Virus record (IMG/VR): IMGVR_UViG_3300010370_000057 | Span: 1-48,392 of that record | Direction: 5' to 3' (one strand) | Length of the DNA: 48,392 bases | From: a virus | Part shown: piece by piece, positions 6,909-13,530 of the stretch | Numbering within the stretch: the stretch's first letter is position 1 | How the letters are laid out: each line of letters starts with the position of its first letter | Made by a program: the position numbers and the translations under genes | Notes under the pieces: generated by a model | Database searches by the model: none | What the model saw: only the letters and a program-made list of their open reading frames with translations | Told to the model about the DNA's origin: nothing

Positions 6909-6917
6909 AGGAACGCT
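6899..6917 (+). promoter_or_regulatory. Second copy of the aptamer 3' strand
   Basis: GCCGACT followed by GAAGGAACGC repeats the GCCGACT-GGAACG end of the aptamer at 6724-6737 and fits the conserved 3' strand better. A CGTTCATC copy at 6741-6748 could be its 5' partner, which would place the 52-codon gene between the two halves. It precedes the DUF4278-like gene. Confidence 0.35.
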
Positions 6918-6947
6918 CTTTAACTTAAAAAACTAAGGAGAAACCTA

Positions 6948-7109
6948 ATGTCAAAAGTCGTTTATAGAGGGTGTCAATATGACACCGAAGATGCCAAAAA
7001 AGAGTATGTGTCTTGGTATAACAAAACTCATGCTCCTGCTCATCCCCAAAATACATATCGTGGGGTAGCATATCGTCCTTGTAATAACAACAAGGAGGTG
7101 TCAAAATGA
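6948..7109 (+). CDS. DUF4278-like small protein (53 aa)
   Basis: It has a strong ribosome site, AAGGAG at 6935-6940. The protein contains two YRG-type motifs, VVYRGCQYD near the start and TYRGVAYRP near the end, separated by a charged helix. YRGVxY is the mark of the cyanobacterial DUF4278 family, whose function is unknown. The stop overlaps the next ATG (ATGA at 7106-7109). Its position behind an aptamer element suggests control by nitrogen status, which is inference. Confidence 0.75.
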   Translation: MSKVVYRGCQYDTEDAKKEYVSWYNKTHAPAHPQNTYRGVAYRPCNNNKEVSK

Positions 7110-7207
7110 ATACTTACTTCGTTCGATATTTAAAAAGAAAAGCAAAAAAAGAAAAACTACTTCATAATGCACAATTGAACATGGCAAAGCAACCGCAAAT
7201 TGCCTGA
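7106..7207 (+). CDS. Tiny basic peptide (33 aa)
   Basis: It has an almost perfect ribosome site (AAGGAGG at 7092-7098) seven bases before the ATG and a 4-base overlap with the DUF4278-like gene. The peptide is strongly basic (VRYLKRKAKKEKLLHN). Size and charge recall the small basic inhibitor proteins that inactivate cyanobacterial glutamine synthetase, but I see no clear sequence match. A terminator follows directly, so it is the last gene of this unit. Confidence 0.6.
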   Translation: MNTYFVRYLKRKAKKEKLLHNAQLNMAKQPQIA

Positions 7208-7218
7208 AGAAATTTGAG

Positions 7219-7245
7219 AGGAGGGGTTGATTCCCTCCTTTTTTT
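7219..7245 (+). terminator. Rho-independent terminator overlapping a promoter
   Basis: GGAGGG (7220-7225) pairs with CCCTCC (7233-7238), extended by A7219-T7239, followed by seven T. The loop contains TTGATT, which is also the -35 box of the next promoter. Confidence 0.9.
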
Positions 7246-7255
7246 GTGCTATTAT
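7227..7255 (+). promoter_or_regulatory. Promoter built into the terminator
   Basis: TTGATT (7227-7232), a 17-bp spacer and TATTAT (7250-7255) preceded by TGC. The -35 box is the terminator loop and the T run is the spacer. It would drive the small gene at 7276 and thyX. Confidence 0.65.
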
Positions 7256-7275
7256 GTATCTGTGAAACATATTTT

Positions 7276-7443
7276 ATGGACAAAGAAAAATTAAAATTAA
7301 TTATTCGCAATCTTGAACTCTTGGTCGATTCTCTAAAGGCAGAAGTATTGTCCGACACTAAAAGTCATTCAGAGAATACTGAAAGTAAAAAATTAGTACA
7401 ATATGATTACGACGAAATTTTTGAGGATGAAGATGGATACTAA
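7276..7443 (+). CDS. Small acidic protein before thyX (55 aa)
   Basis: The ATG at 7276 lies 20 bases after the -10 box; the frame reaches further back to 7246 but that covers the promoter. The protein starts with a charged helix (DKEKLKLIIRNLELLVDSLK) and ends in an acidic aromatic tail (YDYDEIFEDEDGY). It overlaps the start of thyX by 11 bases, and its 3' end supplies the thyX ribosome site. Probably soluble. Function unknown. Confidence 0.65.
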   Translation: MDKEKLKLIIRNLELLVDSLKAEVLSDTKSHSENTESKKLVQYDYDEIFEDEDGY

Positions 7444-8161
7444 AACTAAACCCATTGTTAAACTGATTTCTGTTACTCAAGGTGCAGGAGAACTCGCAGG
7501 AAAATCTGCACAAGAAGTGATTACTTATACTGCCCGTGTAAGTAATCCAGGTAACCAACTTAAATTTGATACTGCTGCTGGACTTCTTCGGTATTGCATT
7601 AAACAAAATCATTGGTCTATCTTTGAGCAAGCAGATATGACTTTGGAAATTAATACTACTCGTGGTATCGCAGCTCAAGTGCTTCGTCATAGGTCCTTTA
7701 CATATCAAGAATTTTCACAACGTTATGCAGACACAAAACTGCTAACTGACCTTCCTGAGGTTCCTGAACTTCGTAGGCAAGATGAAAAGAACCGTCAGAA
7801 TTCAACCAATGATTTGGATGAGCATGTAAGGGAAAAGTTTGAAGGAATGATTGAGCAACACTTTGAAGAGTCACAACGTCTTTATGACAAGATGCTTGAT
7901 GCAGGAGTTGCAAAAGAATGTGCAAGGTTTGTGCTTCCACTCGCAACACCCACCAGAATTTATATGAAGGGCTCTGTAAGGTCTTGGATCCATTATATTG
8001 ACCTTCGTTCTGCTCATGGCACCCAGAAGGAGCATATGGACATCGCAGAAGCAGCACGTTGTGTATTTATTTGTCAGTTCCCTGATATTGCTAAGGCACT
8101 TGGTTGGGAACCAGAAAATTGCCCAGAATGCAACGATGCTAGGTCTGTCACTATAGAATAA
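7433..8161 (+). CDS. thyX: Flavin-dependent thymidylate synthase
   Basis: A 242-residue ThyX with the signature RHRSFTYQEFSQRY (85-98), which binds dUMP and FAD. It makes dTMP from dUMP using methylenetetrahydrofolate and NADPH. The later segment (ECARFVLPLATPTRIYMKGSVRSWIHYIDLR) is also typical, with the Arg and Ser residues near the active site. Starts at 7427 and 7433 are close together; 7433 is preferred because GAGGA lies just before it. Most cyanomyoviruses carry this gene. It supports DNA synthesis in the cytoplasm. Confidence 0.97.
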   Translation: MDTKTKPIVKLISVTQGAGELAGKSAQEVITYTARVSNPGNQLKFDTAAGLLRYCIKQNHWSIFEQADMTLEINTTRGIAAQVLRHRSFTYQEFSQRYADTKLLTDLPEVPELRRQDEKNRQNSTNDLDEHVREKFEGMIEQHFEESQRLYDKMLDAGVAKECARFVLPLATPTRIYMKGSVRSWIHYIDLRSAHGTQKEHMDIAEAARCVFICQFPDIAKALGWEPENCPECNDARSVTIE

Positions 8162-8164
8162 ATA
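8157..8164 (+). promoter_or_regulatory. Late-like box (AATAAATA)
   Basis: AATAAATA overlaps the thyX stop and lies 22 bases before the ATG at 8187. A small inverted repeat (TTACG 8168-8172, CGTAA 8179-8183) lies between. Confidence 0.35.
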
Positions 8165-8186
8165 ACATTACGTGATTTCGTAACTT

Positions 8187-8435
8187 ATGGCAACATATCC
8201 TGTTATTCACAAAGATACTGGTGAACAAAAAGAAGTGACAATGAGTGTTCATGAATGGGACCAATGGAAAAAAGAAAATCCAGATTGGGACAGAGATTGG
8301 TCCGACCCCTCAACTTGCCCTGGAAGTGGTGAAGTTGGTGAATGGAAGGACAAACTTGCAAAATCAAAACCAGGGTGGAATGAAGTTCTTCAGAGAGCAT
8401 CTAAAATGCCTGGTGCTAGTGTAGGAAAAATTTAA
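8187..8435 (+). CDS. Conserved 82-aa protein before phoH
   Basis: Starts MATYPVIHKDTGEQKEV, has a Trp/Asp-rich middle (HEWDQWKKENPDWDRDWSD), one Cys (STCPGSGEVGEW) and ends WNEVLQRASKMPGASVGKI. The layout recalls FmdB-type regulatory proteins that lost their CxxC ribbon, but this is weak. Its stop shares one base with the phoH start, so the two are coupled. Function unknown. Confidence 0.7.
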   Translation: MATYPVIHKDTGEQKEVTMSVHEWDQWKKENPDWDRDWSDPSTCPGSGEVGEWKDKLAKSKPGWNEVLQRASKMPGASVGKI

Positions 8436-9196
8436 TGGCAAGAAAAAGAAGAAATGGTGACCAACCAATTGGAGTTGGTATGACTGCTAAGCAGATGAGA
8501 AGAAAAAGACCTCTCAATTCTGATCTTTTAATTGATATTGAACCGTTAACGGAAAATCAAAAAAAACTTTTTAGTTCATATTCAAAGGGAAAGCACCTAG
8601 TAGCATATGGTGCTGCTGGTACTGGAAAAACTTTTATTACTCTTTATAATGCATTAAAAGAAGTATTAAATGAAATTACCCCATACGAACAAATTTATAT
8701 TGTAAGATCTCTTGTAGCAACTCGTGAAATTGGATTTCTCCCAGGAGATCATGAAGATAAATCTTCTCTTTACCAAATCCCATATAAGAATATGGTAAAG
8801 TATATGTTCCAACTTCCAACTGAGACTGATTTTGAAATGCTTTATGGTAATTTAAAGCAGCAAGAAACTATTAAATTTTGGAGTACCTCTTTTGTTCGTG
8901 GAACAACACTAGACAATTCAATCATCATTGTTGATGAGTTCCAGAATATGAATTTCCATGAATTGGATTCAATCATCACTCGTGTTGGTGAAGACTCTAA
9001 AATTATGTTCTGTGGTGATGCTTCCCAGTCAGACTTAACTAAATCTAATGAAAGAAATGGAATTAGTGACTTTATGGATATCTTGAGAAAAATGCCATCT
9101 TTTGATATAATTGAATTTGGTATTGATGACATTGTTCGTTCAGGACTGGTTAAAGAATATCTAATTGCAAAAATTGAATCTGGTTTGAATGTATAA
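8435..9196 (+). CDS. phoH: PhoH-like P-loop ATPase
   Basis: A 253-residue PhoH-family protein. After a basic start come the Walker A motif GAAGTGKT (59-66), the Walker B region IIIVDEFQN (163-171) and FCGDASQ, which corresponds to helicase motif III. The protein is close to the RecD-like core alone. PhoH is a standard cyanophage marker gene. Despite the name, a link to phosphate starvation in phages is unproven, and an RNA or DNA helicase-type role is also possible. The end overlaps the next gene by eight bases. Confidence 0.93.
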   Translation: MARKRRNGDQPIGVGMTAKQMRRKRPLNSDLLIDIEPLTENQKKLFSSYSKGKHLVAYGAAGTGKTFITLYNALKEVLNEITPYEQIYIVRSLVATREIGFLPGDHEDKSSLYQIPYKNMVKYMFQLPTETDFEMLYGNLKQQETIKFWSTSFVRGTTLDNSIIIVDEFQNMNFHELDSIITRVGEDSKIMFCGDASQSDLTKSNERNGISDFMDILRKMPSFDIIEFGIDDIVRSGLVKEYLIAKIESGLNV

Positions 9197-9884
9197 TAAT
9201 TTGACATCTGAAGGTAGATTTAATCACATTGATTTAAATCTACCAAAACTTGAAAGAGAAATGATAGATGGGGTTCGTTATTATAAAATCCCAAATGACG
9301 GAGAGTTATTACGGTTTGTCTCTATCACTTCTGTAACTTCTTATAAGAATCGACAATTCTTTGCGGACTGGCGCAAAAAAATTGGTGAAGAGAAAGCAGA
9401 TAAAATTACAAGACAAGCAACTAGTCGTGGTACTGATATGCATAGTCTTGTAGAGAACTATCTTTACAACATTCCAGAACTTCCAGAAGTACAACCTTTG
9501 TCAAATTTCTTATTTAAAATTGCAAAACCAGAATTAAATAAAATAAATAATATTCATGCTTTAGAAGGTTCACTCTATAGTAAGGTGCTTGGAATTGCTG
9601 GTACTGTAGATTGTATAGCAGAGTATAATGGTGAATTAGCAATCATAGATTTCAAAACATCAAAAAAACCAAAACCAGTTGAATGGATTGAACATTATTT
9701 TGTCCAATGTGCAGCATATGCCTGCATGTTTTATGAACTAACTGAGATACCAGTTAAAAAATTAGTAATTTTAATGGCATGTGAAAATGGAGAATGTGTT
9801 GTCTATGAAGAGTATGATAAACAAAAATATATTAAGTTGCTCACCAAATACATTAGAGAGTTTGTTAACAGTAAACTTAATTAA
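9189..9884 (+). CDS. PD-(D/E)XK exonuclease, RecB/MGME1-like
   Basis: A 231-residue nuclease with the motif order of RecB/Cas4/MGME1 enzymes: RGTDMH (80-85), GTVD (138-141), DFKT (154-157) and the QxxxY helix QCAAY (173-177). D141, D154 and K156 are the metal-binding and catalytic residues. It would degrade or trim single-stranded DNA ends. It overlaps the end of phoH and is followed by gp33, so it belongs to the replication and late-transcription cluster. Confidence 0.9.
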   Translation: MYNNLTSEGRFNHIDLNLPKLEREMIDGVRYYKIPNDGELLRFVSITSVTSYKNRQFFADWRKKIGEEKADKITRQATSRGTDMHSLVENYLYNIPELPEVQPLSNFLFKIAKPELNKINNIHALEGSLYSKVLGIAGTVDCIAEYNGELAIIDFKTSKKPKPVEWIEHYFVQCAAYACMFYELTEIPVKKLVILMACENGECVVYEEYDKQKYIKLLTKYIREFVNSKLN

Positions 9885-9885
9885 C

Positions 9886-10140
9886 ATGGAAAATAACATT
9901 AAAGATGTAATAAAGGATAAGTTTCTATGTCCACAAAAGTTTGCTCAAGATATTGAAAACATTGTAAAAATTTCTAAGATTACGTATATTGATGCTATCG
10001 TTACTTATTGCGAGGAAAATTCAATAGAAATAGAAACAGTTCCAAAGTTAATTCCAAAACCACTTAAAGAAAAAATTAAATATGAAGCAACAAAATTAAA
10101 TTTTCTCAAAAAAACTAGCAGGGCAACTTTGAATTTTTGA
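9886..10140 (+). CDS. gp33: Late-transcription coactivator gp33-like
   Basis: The ATG at 9886 directly follows the nuclease stop and gives 84 residues; the frame is open further upstream but only inside the nuclease gene. The segment ITYIDAIVTYCEENSIEIE, then a helix with PLKEKIKYEA, matches the phage late-transcription coactivator family (Trans_coact). It should join host RNA polymerase to the sliding clamp at late promoters. The C-terminal SRATLNF is a plausible clamp-binding tail. The order gp33, gp59, gp32 is as in T4, which supports the call. Confidence 0.88.
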   Translation: MENNIKDVIKDKFLCPQKFAQDIENIVKISKITYIDAIVTYCEENSIEIETVPKLIPKPLKEKIKYEATKLNFLKKTSRATLNF

Positions 10141-10143
10141 ATC

Positions 10144-10734
10144 GTGACACCCTTTGATGTATATAAAACTTATCTATCAATAAAAAATCATTTTACAAAA
10201 GAAAAATACGATTATTTTAAGTATTGTGGAAGGTCAAAAGCATCCTTAGATTCTTTTCACAAAAGAAAAGATAGATATTTTTTTGAAAAATTATCTCGTC
10301 AGAAAACAGACGATGAAATAAAGTTTTACTTTGTTGCAAACTTTATAGAATGTACAGATCCCCAATCATTATGGATTGGGGAAATAATATCAAGTGGAGA
10401 AAAAAATTACTTAGAATGGTTAAAGAGATATCAAAGTCTGACTTATTTGTTTAAAACAGAAAGTCAAGTTTTTATTTCCAAAGAAAGTATAGACCACTTG
10501 TTTGAATGCAAACAAAACAAACATCCAGAGATATTAAGAAAGTATTTGCAAAATGCAATTACTTTAGAGACTATGGTGATTTTAGACTCTATTCTTGGAT
10601 ATGTTTCAAAATTTGATAAAAAAGTAACAGACCCAGTGTGGGAAACCGTAAGTTTTAAAATAAAAAAATATCGGCCATTCCTAAATATTGATGAGTCAAA
10701 ATTCACAAATATTTTAAAGGAGATAGTATTATGA
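10144..10734 (+). CDS. gp59: DNA helicase loader gp59
   Basis: A 196-residue homolog of T4 gp59 (217 residues). Segments that line up with T4 are KRKDRYFFEKLS, WIGEI, LRKYLQNAITLETMVILDS and DPVWETVSFKIKKYRPFLNID. gp59 binds forked DNA and gp32-coated strands and loads the gp41 helicase. The start is a GTG at 10144. The stop overlaps the next ATG (ATGA at 10731-10734). Confidence 0.93.
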   Translation: MTPFDVYKTYLSIKNHFTKEKYDYFKYCGRSKASLDSFHKRKDRYFFEKLSRQKTDDEIKFYFVANFIECTDPQSLWIGEIISSGEKNYLEWLKRYQSLTYLFKTESQVFISKESIDHLFECKQNKHPEILRKYLQNAITLETMVILDSILGYVSKFDKKVTDPVWETVSFKIKKYRPFLNIDESKFTNILKEIVL

Positions 10735-11063
10735 CTGGATTTTTTGATTCTGAAATGGTCAGAAAATCTATCATTGAATTAGATGCGATTCAACAAAAAC
10801 TTTTTGATCAAGTTTTGAATCTTTCTTTTTATGATAAAAATGGAAAAAAAGAACATCTTGAGTTAATGAGAAAGTTTTTGGAAAAACAAAAACTTTTTAT
10901 TTTTAGGTTATCTCTTTCAGATGACCCTGATGCAATAGAAATGAAGGAAAAAATACTTGAGTCCGCTCAACTTTTTGGGTTGGGGAAAGGTGGAACAGTT
11001 GAAGAATTCTTTAAAATTCTTGAGTCTCAAATTGAGTATCTTGAGAAAACCCTTGACGACTGA
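10731..11063 (+). CDS. DUF1825 family protein
   Basis: A 110-residue helical protein starting GFFDSEMVRKSIIELDAIQQ, with EKQKLFIFRLSLSDDPDAIEMK in the middle. This is the DUF1825 family, found in cyanobacteria and their phages, with no established function. It sits between gp59 and gp32, a place where T4 has no such gene, so it was probably taken from a host and may act near replication or transcription. Its 3' end contains the -35 box of the gp32 promoter. Confidence 0.85.
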   Translation: MTGFFDSEMVRKSIIELDAIQQKLFDQVLNLSFYDKNGKKEHLELMRKFLEKQKLFIFRLSLSDDPDAIEMKEKILESAQLFGLGKGGTVEEFFKILESQIEYLEKTLDD

Positions 11064-11081
11064 CTCTTTTTCTGCTACAAT
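11053..11081 (+). promoter_or_regulatory. Promoter of gp32
   Basis: TTGACG (11053-11058), a 17-bp spacer and TACAAT (11076-11081) preceded by TGC. The -35 box lies inside the end of the DUF1825 gene. The predicted leader before the gp32 ATG is about 50 bases and includes CGGAG. Confidence 0.75.
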
Positions 11082-11137
11082 TAATACGTACCAATACAGT
11101 ACACACACGTTCAATACTAAAAATACGGAGAATACGA

Positions 11138-12076
11138 ATGTCATTTGCTGATCTTAAAAAGCAATCCAAAATGGGTTCTCTCACCGAGAAACTCATCAAA
11201 CAAGTAGAAAAACTGAACGATTCTGGTTCCAAAGATGATGACCGTTTTTGGAAACCTGTAATGGATAAGAGCGGTGTAGGTTCCGCAGTTATCCGTTTCC
11301 TCCCTGCCCCCGAAGGTTGTGAACTGCCTTGGGCACAAGTATGGTCTCATGCATTCCAGGGTCCTGGTGGTTGGTTAATTGACAACTGCCTAACTACTCT
11401 TGGTCAGCAATGCCCTGTCTGTGAAAAGAATCGTGTTCTTTGGAACTCTGGTTCAGATCGTGATAAAGAGGAAGCACGTAAGCAAAAACGTAAACTTTCA
11501 TACTTTGCGAACATTTATGTTGTTCGTGACCCTGCCAATCCAGATAATGAAGGTAAAGTATTCCTTTATAAGTTTGGTAAGAAAATTTATGATAAGATTC
11601 TTGCAGCAATGCAACCTGAGTTTGAAGATGAAACTCCAATCAATCCTTTTGACTTCTGGACTGGTGCTCACTTTAAACTGAAACTTGTCAAGAAAGATGG
11701 TTATTGGAACTACGACAAGTCTGAATTTGCTTCACCTTCTGCTCTTCTTGATGGTGATGATGATGAACTGGAACGCATCTATAAGTCTCTGAATAATCTG
11801 AATGATTTCACTGACCCCAAAGAATTCAAGTCTTATGATGACCTGAAGAAGCGTCTTGATTACACTCTTGGTCTTCGTGGTGTACCTAAGTCCCAAGACC
11901 CTGAAGTTGTTGCTGAAGAAGAAGAGTGGGAACGTGAACGTCGTGGTGAAACTTCTACTTCTTCATCCTCTCGTTCATCTACATTTAATGATGCAGAAGT
12001 TCCTTCATCTAATTATAGTGATGACGAAGATGAGGATGATGCTCTTTCTTACTTCCAGAAACTTGCTGAGTCGTGA
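11138..12076 (+). CDS. gp32: Single-stranded DNA-binding protein gp32
   Basis: A 312-residue gp32 (T4 has 301). The N-terminus has the basic cooperativity segment (LKKQSKMGSL). A zinc site is formed by H71, C84, C92 and C95, with the same order as T4 H64, C77, C87 and C90. The core contains aromatic and basic residues for ssDNA binding (FLPAPEG, WLIDNC). The tail is acidic and Ser-rich (SDDEDEDD), as expected for the part that contacts gp59 and polymerase. G+C and codon choice indicate high expression. It has its own promoter. Confidence 0.97.
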   Translation: MSFADLKKQSKMGSLTEKLIKQVEKLNDSGSKDDDRFWKPVMDKSGVGSAVIRFLPAPEGCELPWAQVWSHAFQGPGGWLIDNCLTTLGQQCPVCEKNRVLWNSGSDRDKEEARKQKRKLSYFANIYVVRDPANPDNEGKVFLYKFGKKIYDKILAAMQPEFEDETPINPFDFWTGAHFKLKLVKKDGYWNYDKSEFASPSALLDGDDDELERIYKSLNNLNDFTDPKEFKSYDDLKKRLDYTLGLRGVPKSQDPEVVAEEEEWERERRGETSTSSSSRSSTFNDAEVPSSNYSDDEDEDDALSYFQKLAES

Positions 12077-12309
12077 AATCTCTGATCATTCTTCTTGCAA
12101 TTTTCATTGCCTCCCCAGTGGAGGCAATTACTTGGAATGAATTTTGGAGACCATTTAGAGGAGGATATTATTATGCTCCTTCATATTATGCTCCAAGATA
12201 TTATGGTAATTGCAGAAGAGAAGTTGTTCGTGAAGAAGTAATTTCTGGTGATGGAAGAATTGAACCTTATGTTAGAACATTTAAAGAAGTTCAATACTAC
12301 CCTTGCTAA
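12073..12309 (+). CDS. Secreted Tyr-rich small protein (78 aa)
   Basis: Starts with GTG overlapping the gp32 stop. The first 18 residues (MKSLIILLAIFIASPVEA) are a good signal peptide with cleavage after VEA. The mature part is rich in Tyr and Arg (GGYYYAPSYYAPRYYGN), with single cysteines in GNCRR and at the C-terminus. An exported periplasmic or envelope protein is likely, which is odd next to a replication gene. It is not a recognised lysis protein. Confidence 0.7.
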   Translation: MKSLIILLAIFIASPVEAITWNEFWRPFRGGYYYAPSYYAPRYYGNCRREVVREEVISGDGRIEPYVRTFKEVQYYPC

Positions 12310-12315
12310 TAAAAA

Positions 12316-12342
12316 TCGACCCTTAAAATAAAAAAGGGTCGA
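12316..12342. terminator. Hairpin between convergent genes
   Basis: TCGACCCTT (12316-12324) pairs with AAGGGTCGA (12334-12342). Read on the minus strand it is followed by TTTTT, so it works best for transcripts from the gp53-gp4 group. Confidence 0.65.
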
Positions 12343-12350
12343 AAAAAATT

Positions 12351-12392
12351 TCCCGCAAAATTTTCTCTCATGAGGATTTTGCGGGATTTTTT
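12351..12392. terminator. Bidirectional terminator
   Basis: TCCCGCAAAAT (12351-12361) pairs with ATTTTGCGGGA (12376-12386), an 11-bp stem. T runs follow on both strands, so it can stop transcription from gp32 on the left and from the minus-strand baseplate genes on the right. Confidence 0.9.
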
Positions 12393-12681
12393 ATGTATTG
12401 TTTCTTGGGTTGTATGTTTTCTTAGTTGTAGAATCTACGTATTGAGAAGACCTACTATATTTCATCATATTTCTCATATCATATGTAACAGAACCAATAT
12501 ACTCTGGTCTTAATAAGAGGATACTTCGTTTTCTTTCGTTCTCTTTTACTTCATACTCATAATTTGTTACTGGTGTAACAACGTTTTTAACAGTTTGTAT
12601 ATTTCCTTCTGTATCGAGATATTCTAATATTTGACTATCAGATTCAATAAAAATTTTCATTCCAGGATAAGGGAATTTCAT
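12391..12681 (-). CDS. Unknown 96-aa protein of the tail module
   Basis: The last gene of the minus-strand group, overlapping the gp53 stop by four bases. It begins MKFPYPGMKIFIESDSQIL and is β-rich, with a basic stretch (KENERKRSILLL) and a polar C-terminus. Coupling to gp53 suggests a baseplate or assembly role, but there is no recognised domain. Its stop lies in the bidirectional terminator. Confidence 0.7.
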   Translation of the reverse strand: MKFPYPGMKIFIESDSQILEYLDTEGNIQTVKNVVTPVTNYEYEVKENERKRSILLLRPEYIGSVTYDMRNMMKYSRSSQYVDSTTKKTYNPRNNT

Positions 12682-13529
12682 ACTGGTAACTCGTTAGTGA
12701 ATTTAAATGTTGGTTGAAGAACCCCATCGACCAAGGTTCCTGTAATCTCGTATAGTCTTTCTGGTATTCTTATTTTATTGTCAGTAATTACATCAGTTAA
12801 TTTTACTTCAACTTCATTATTATTTCTTTGTTTTACTTTTAAGATTCCACCCCAACTGTAAGGCCAATCTGCTAAACTATTTAATATAGATACATCACCA
12901 AATGAATCTTCTCCAGTTTTTAATTTTATTTTTAGATAGGAAACGTTTGTTTCAATATCAGTTACTAGATAATCACTGGTTCTGATATCTCTTCCATATA
13001 TTGTTAAATTTTGACAAAGGTTGATACTAATTACGGTGTTACTTTTTGCACTTGGGAATGAACTAAGCAAATATTCATTTGATGATTCATTTGTTTGTAT
13101 GATTTCGGATTTTGATGGGTCTACTTGTAACCCACCTTGAACAATAATTCTTCCATACTCATCTTTATATTCTACTGTTTCATAATGATGAATTTTTGCT
13201 AATTCTTCATCAGAACCATATTTTTCAAGCATGTATTTGTATAACGAATCATTATTTAATGGCCATTCGTTATTCAAGTCTGTGATATTATTTGTTAATA
13301 AAATAATCCAATCTAAGTCTGGATCGTCATATACCTTTTTGGCAATTTGCTCTGGTCTTTCGTTATCAATTACTTGATAATATGTAAATGCTGTTGAAAA
13401 TTCAGCAACATCATCTCTTAATTTTGCTCTTCTAAAGAGATTTTTTGCTGATATGAATTCATCAATATAATTCCTTGTTCTAAATGGTGAAGGATATTGT
13501 AAATTTGGTAGTTCTCTAAAGTATGGCAT
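12678..13529 (-). CDS. gp53: Baseplate wedge protein gp53
   Basis: A 283-residue protein with the gp53 family pattern: YFRELPNLQYPSP, an early ERPEQIAKKVYDDPDLDWIILLTNNI and EWPLNNDSLYKYMLEKYG. T4 gp53 is 196 residues and joins wedges around the hub; this one is longer at the C-terminus by a β-rich part. The start lies one base after the gp48 stop on the minus strand, so the genes are co-transcribed. Confidence 0.92.
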   Translation of the reverse strand: MPYFRELPNLQYPSPFRTRNYIDEFISAKNLFRRAKLRDDVAEFSTAFTYYQVIDNERPEQIAKKVYDDPDLDWIILLTNNITDLNNEWPLNNDSLYKYMLEKYGSDEELAKIHHYETVEYKDEYGRIIVQGGLQVDPSKSEIIQTNESSNEYLLSSFPSAKSNTVISINLCQNLTIYGRDIRTSDYLVTDIETNVSYLKIKLKTGEDSFGDVSILNSLADWPYSWGGILKVKQRNNNEVEVKLTDVITDNKIRIPERLYEITGTLVDGVLQPTFKFTNELPV

Positions 13530-13530
13530 A

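Noticed and set aside
8168-8183. TTACG/CGTAA inverted repeat as an operator
   Set aside because: Five base pairs in an AT-rich gap is not enough to claim a binding site.
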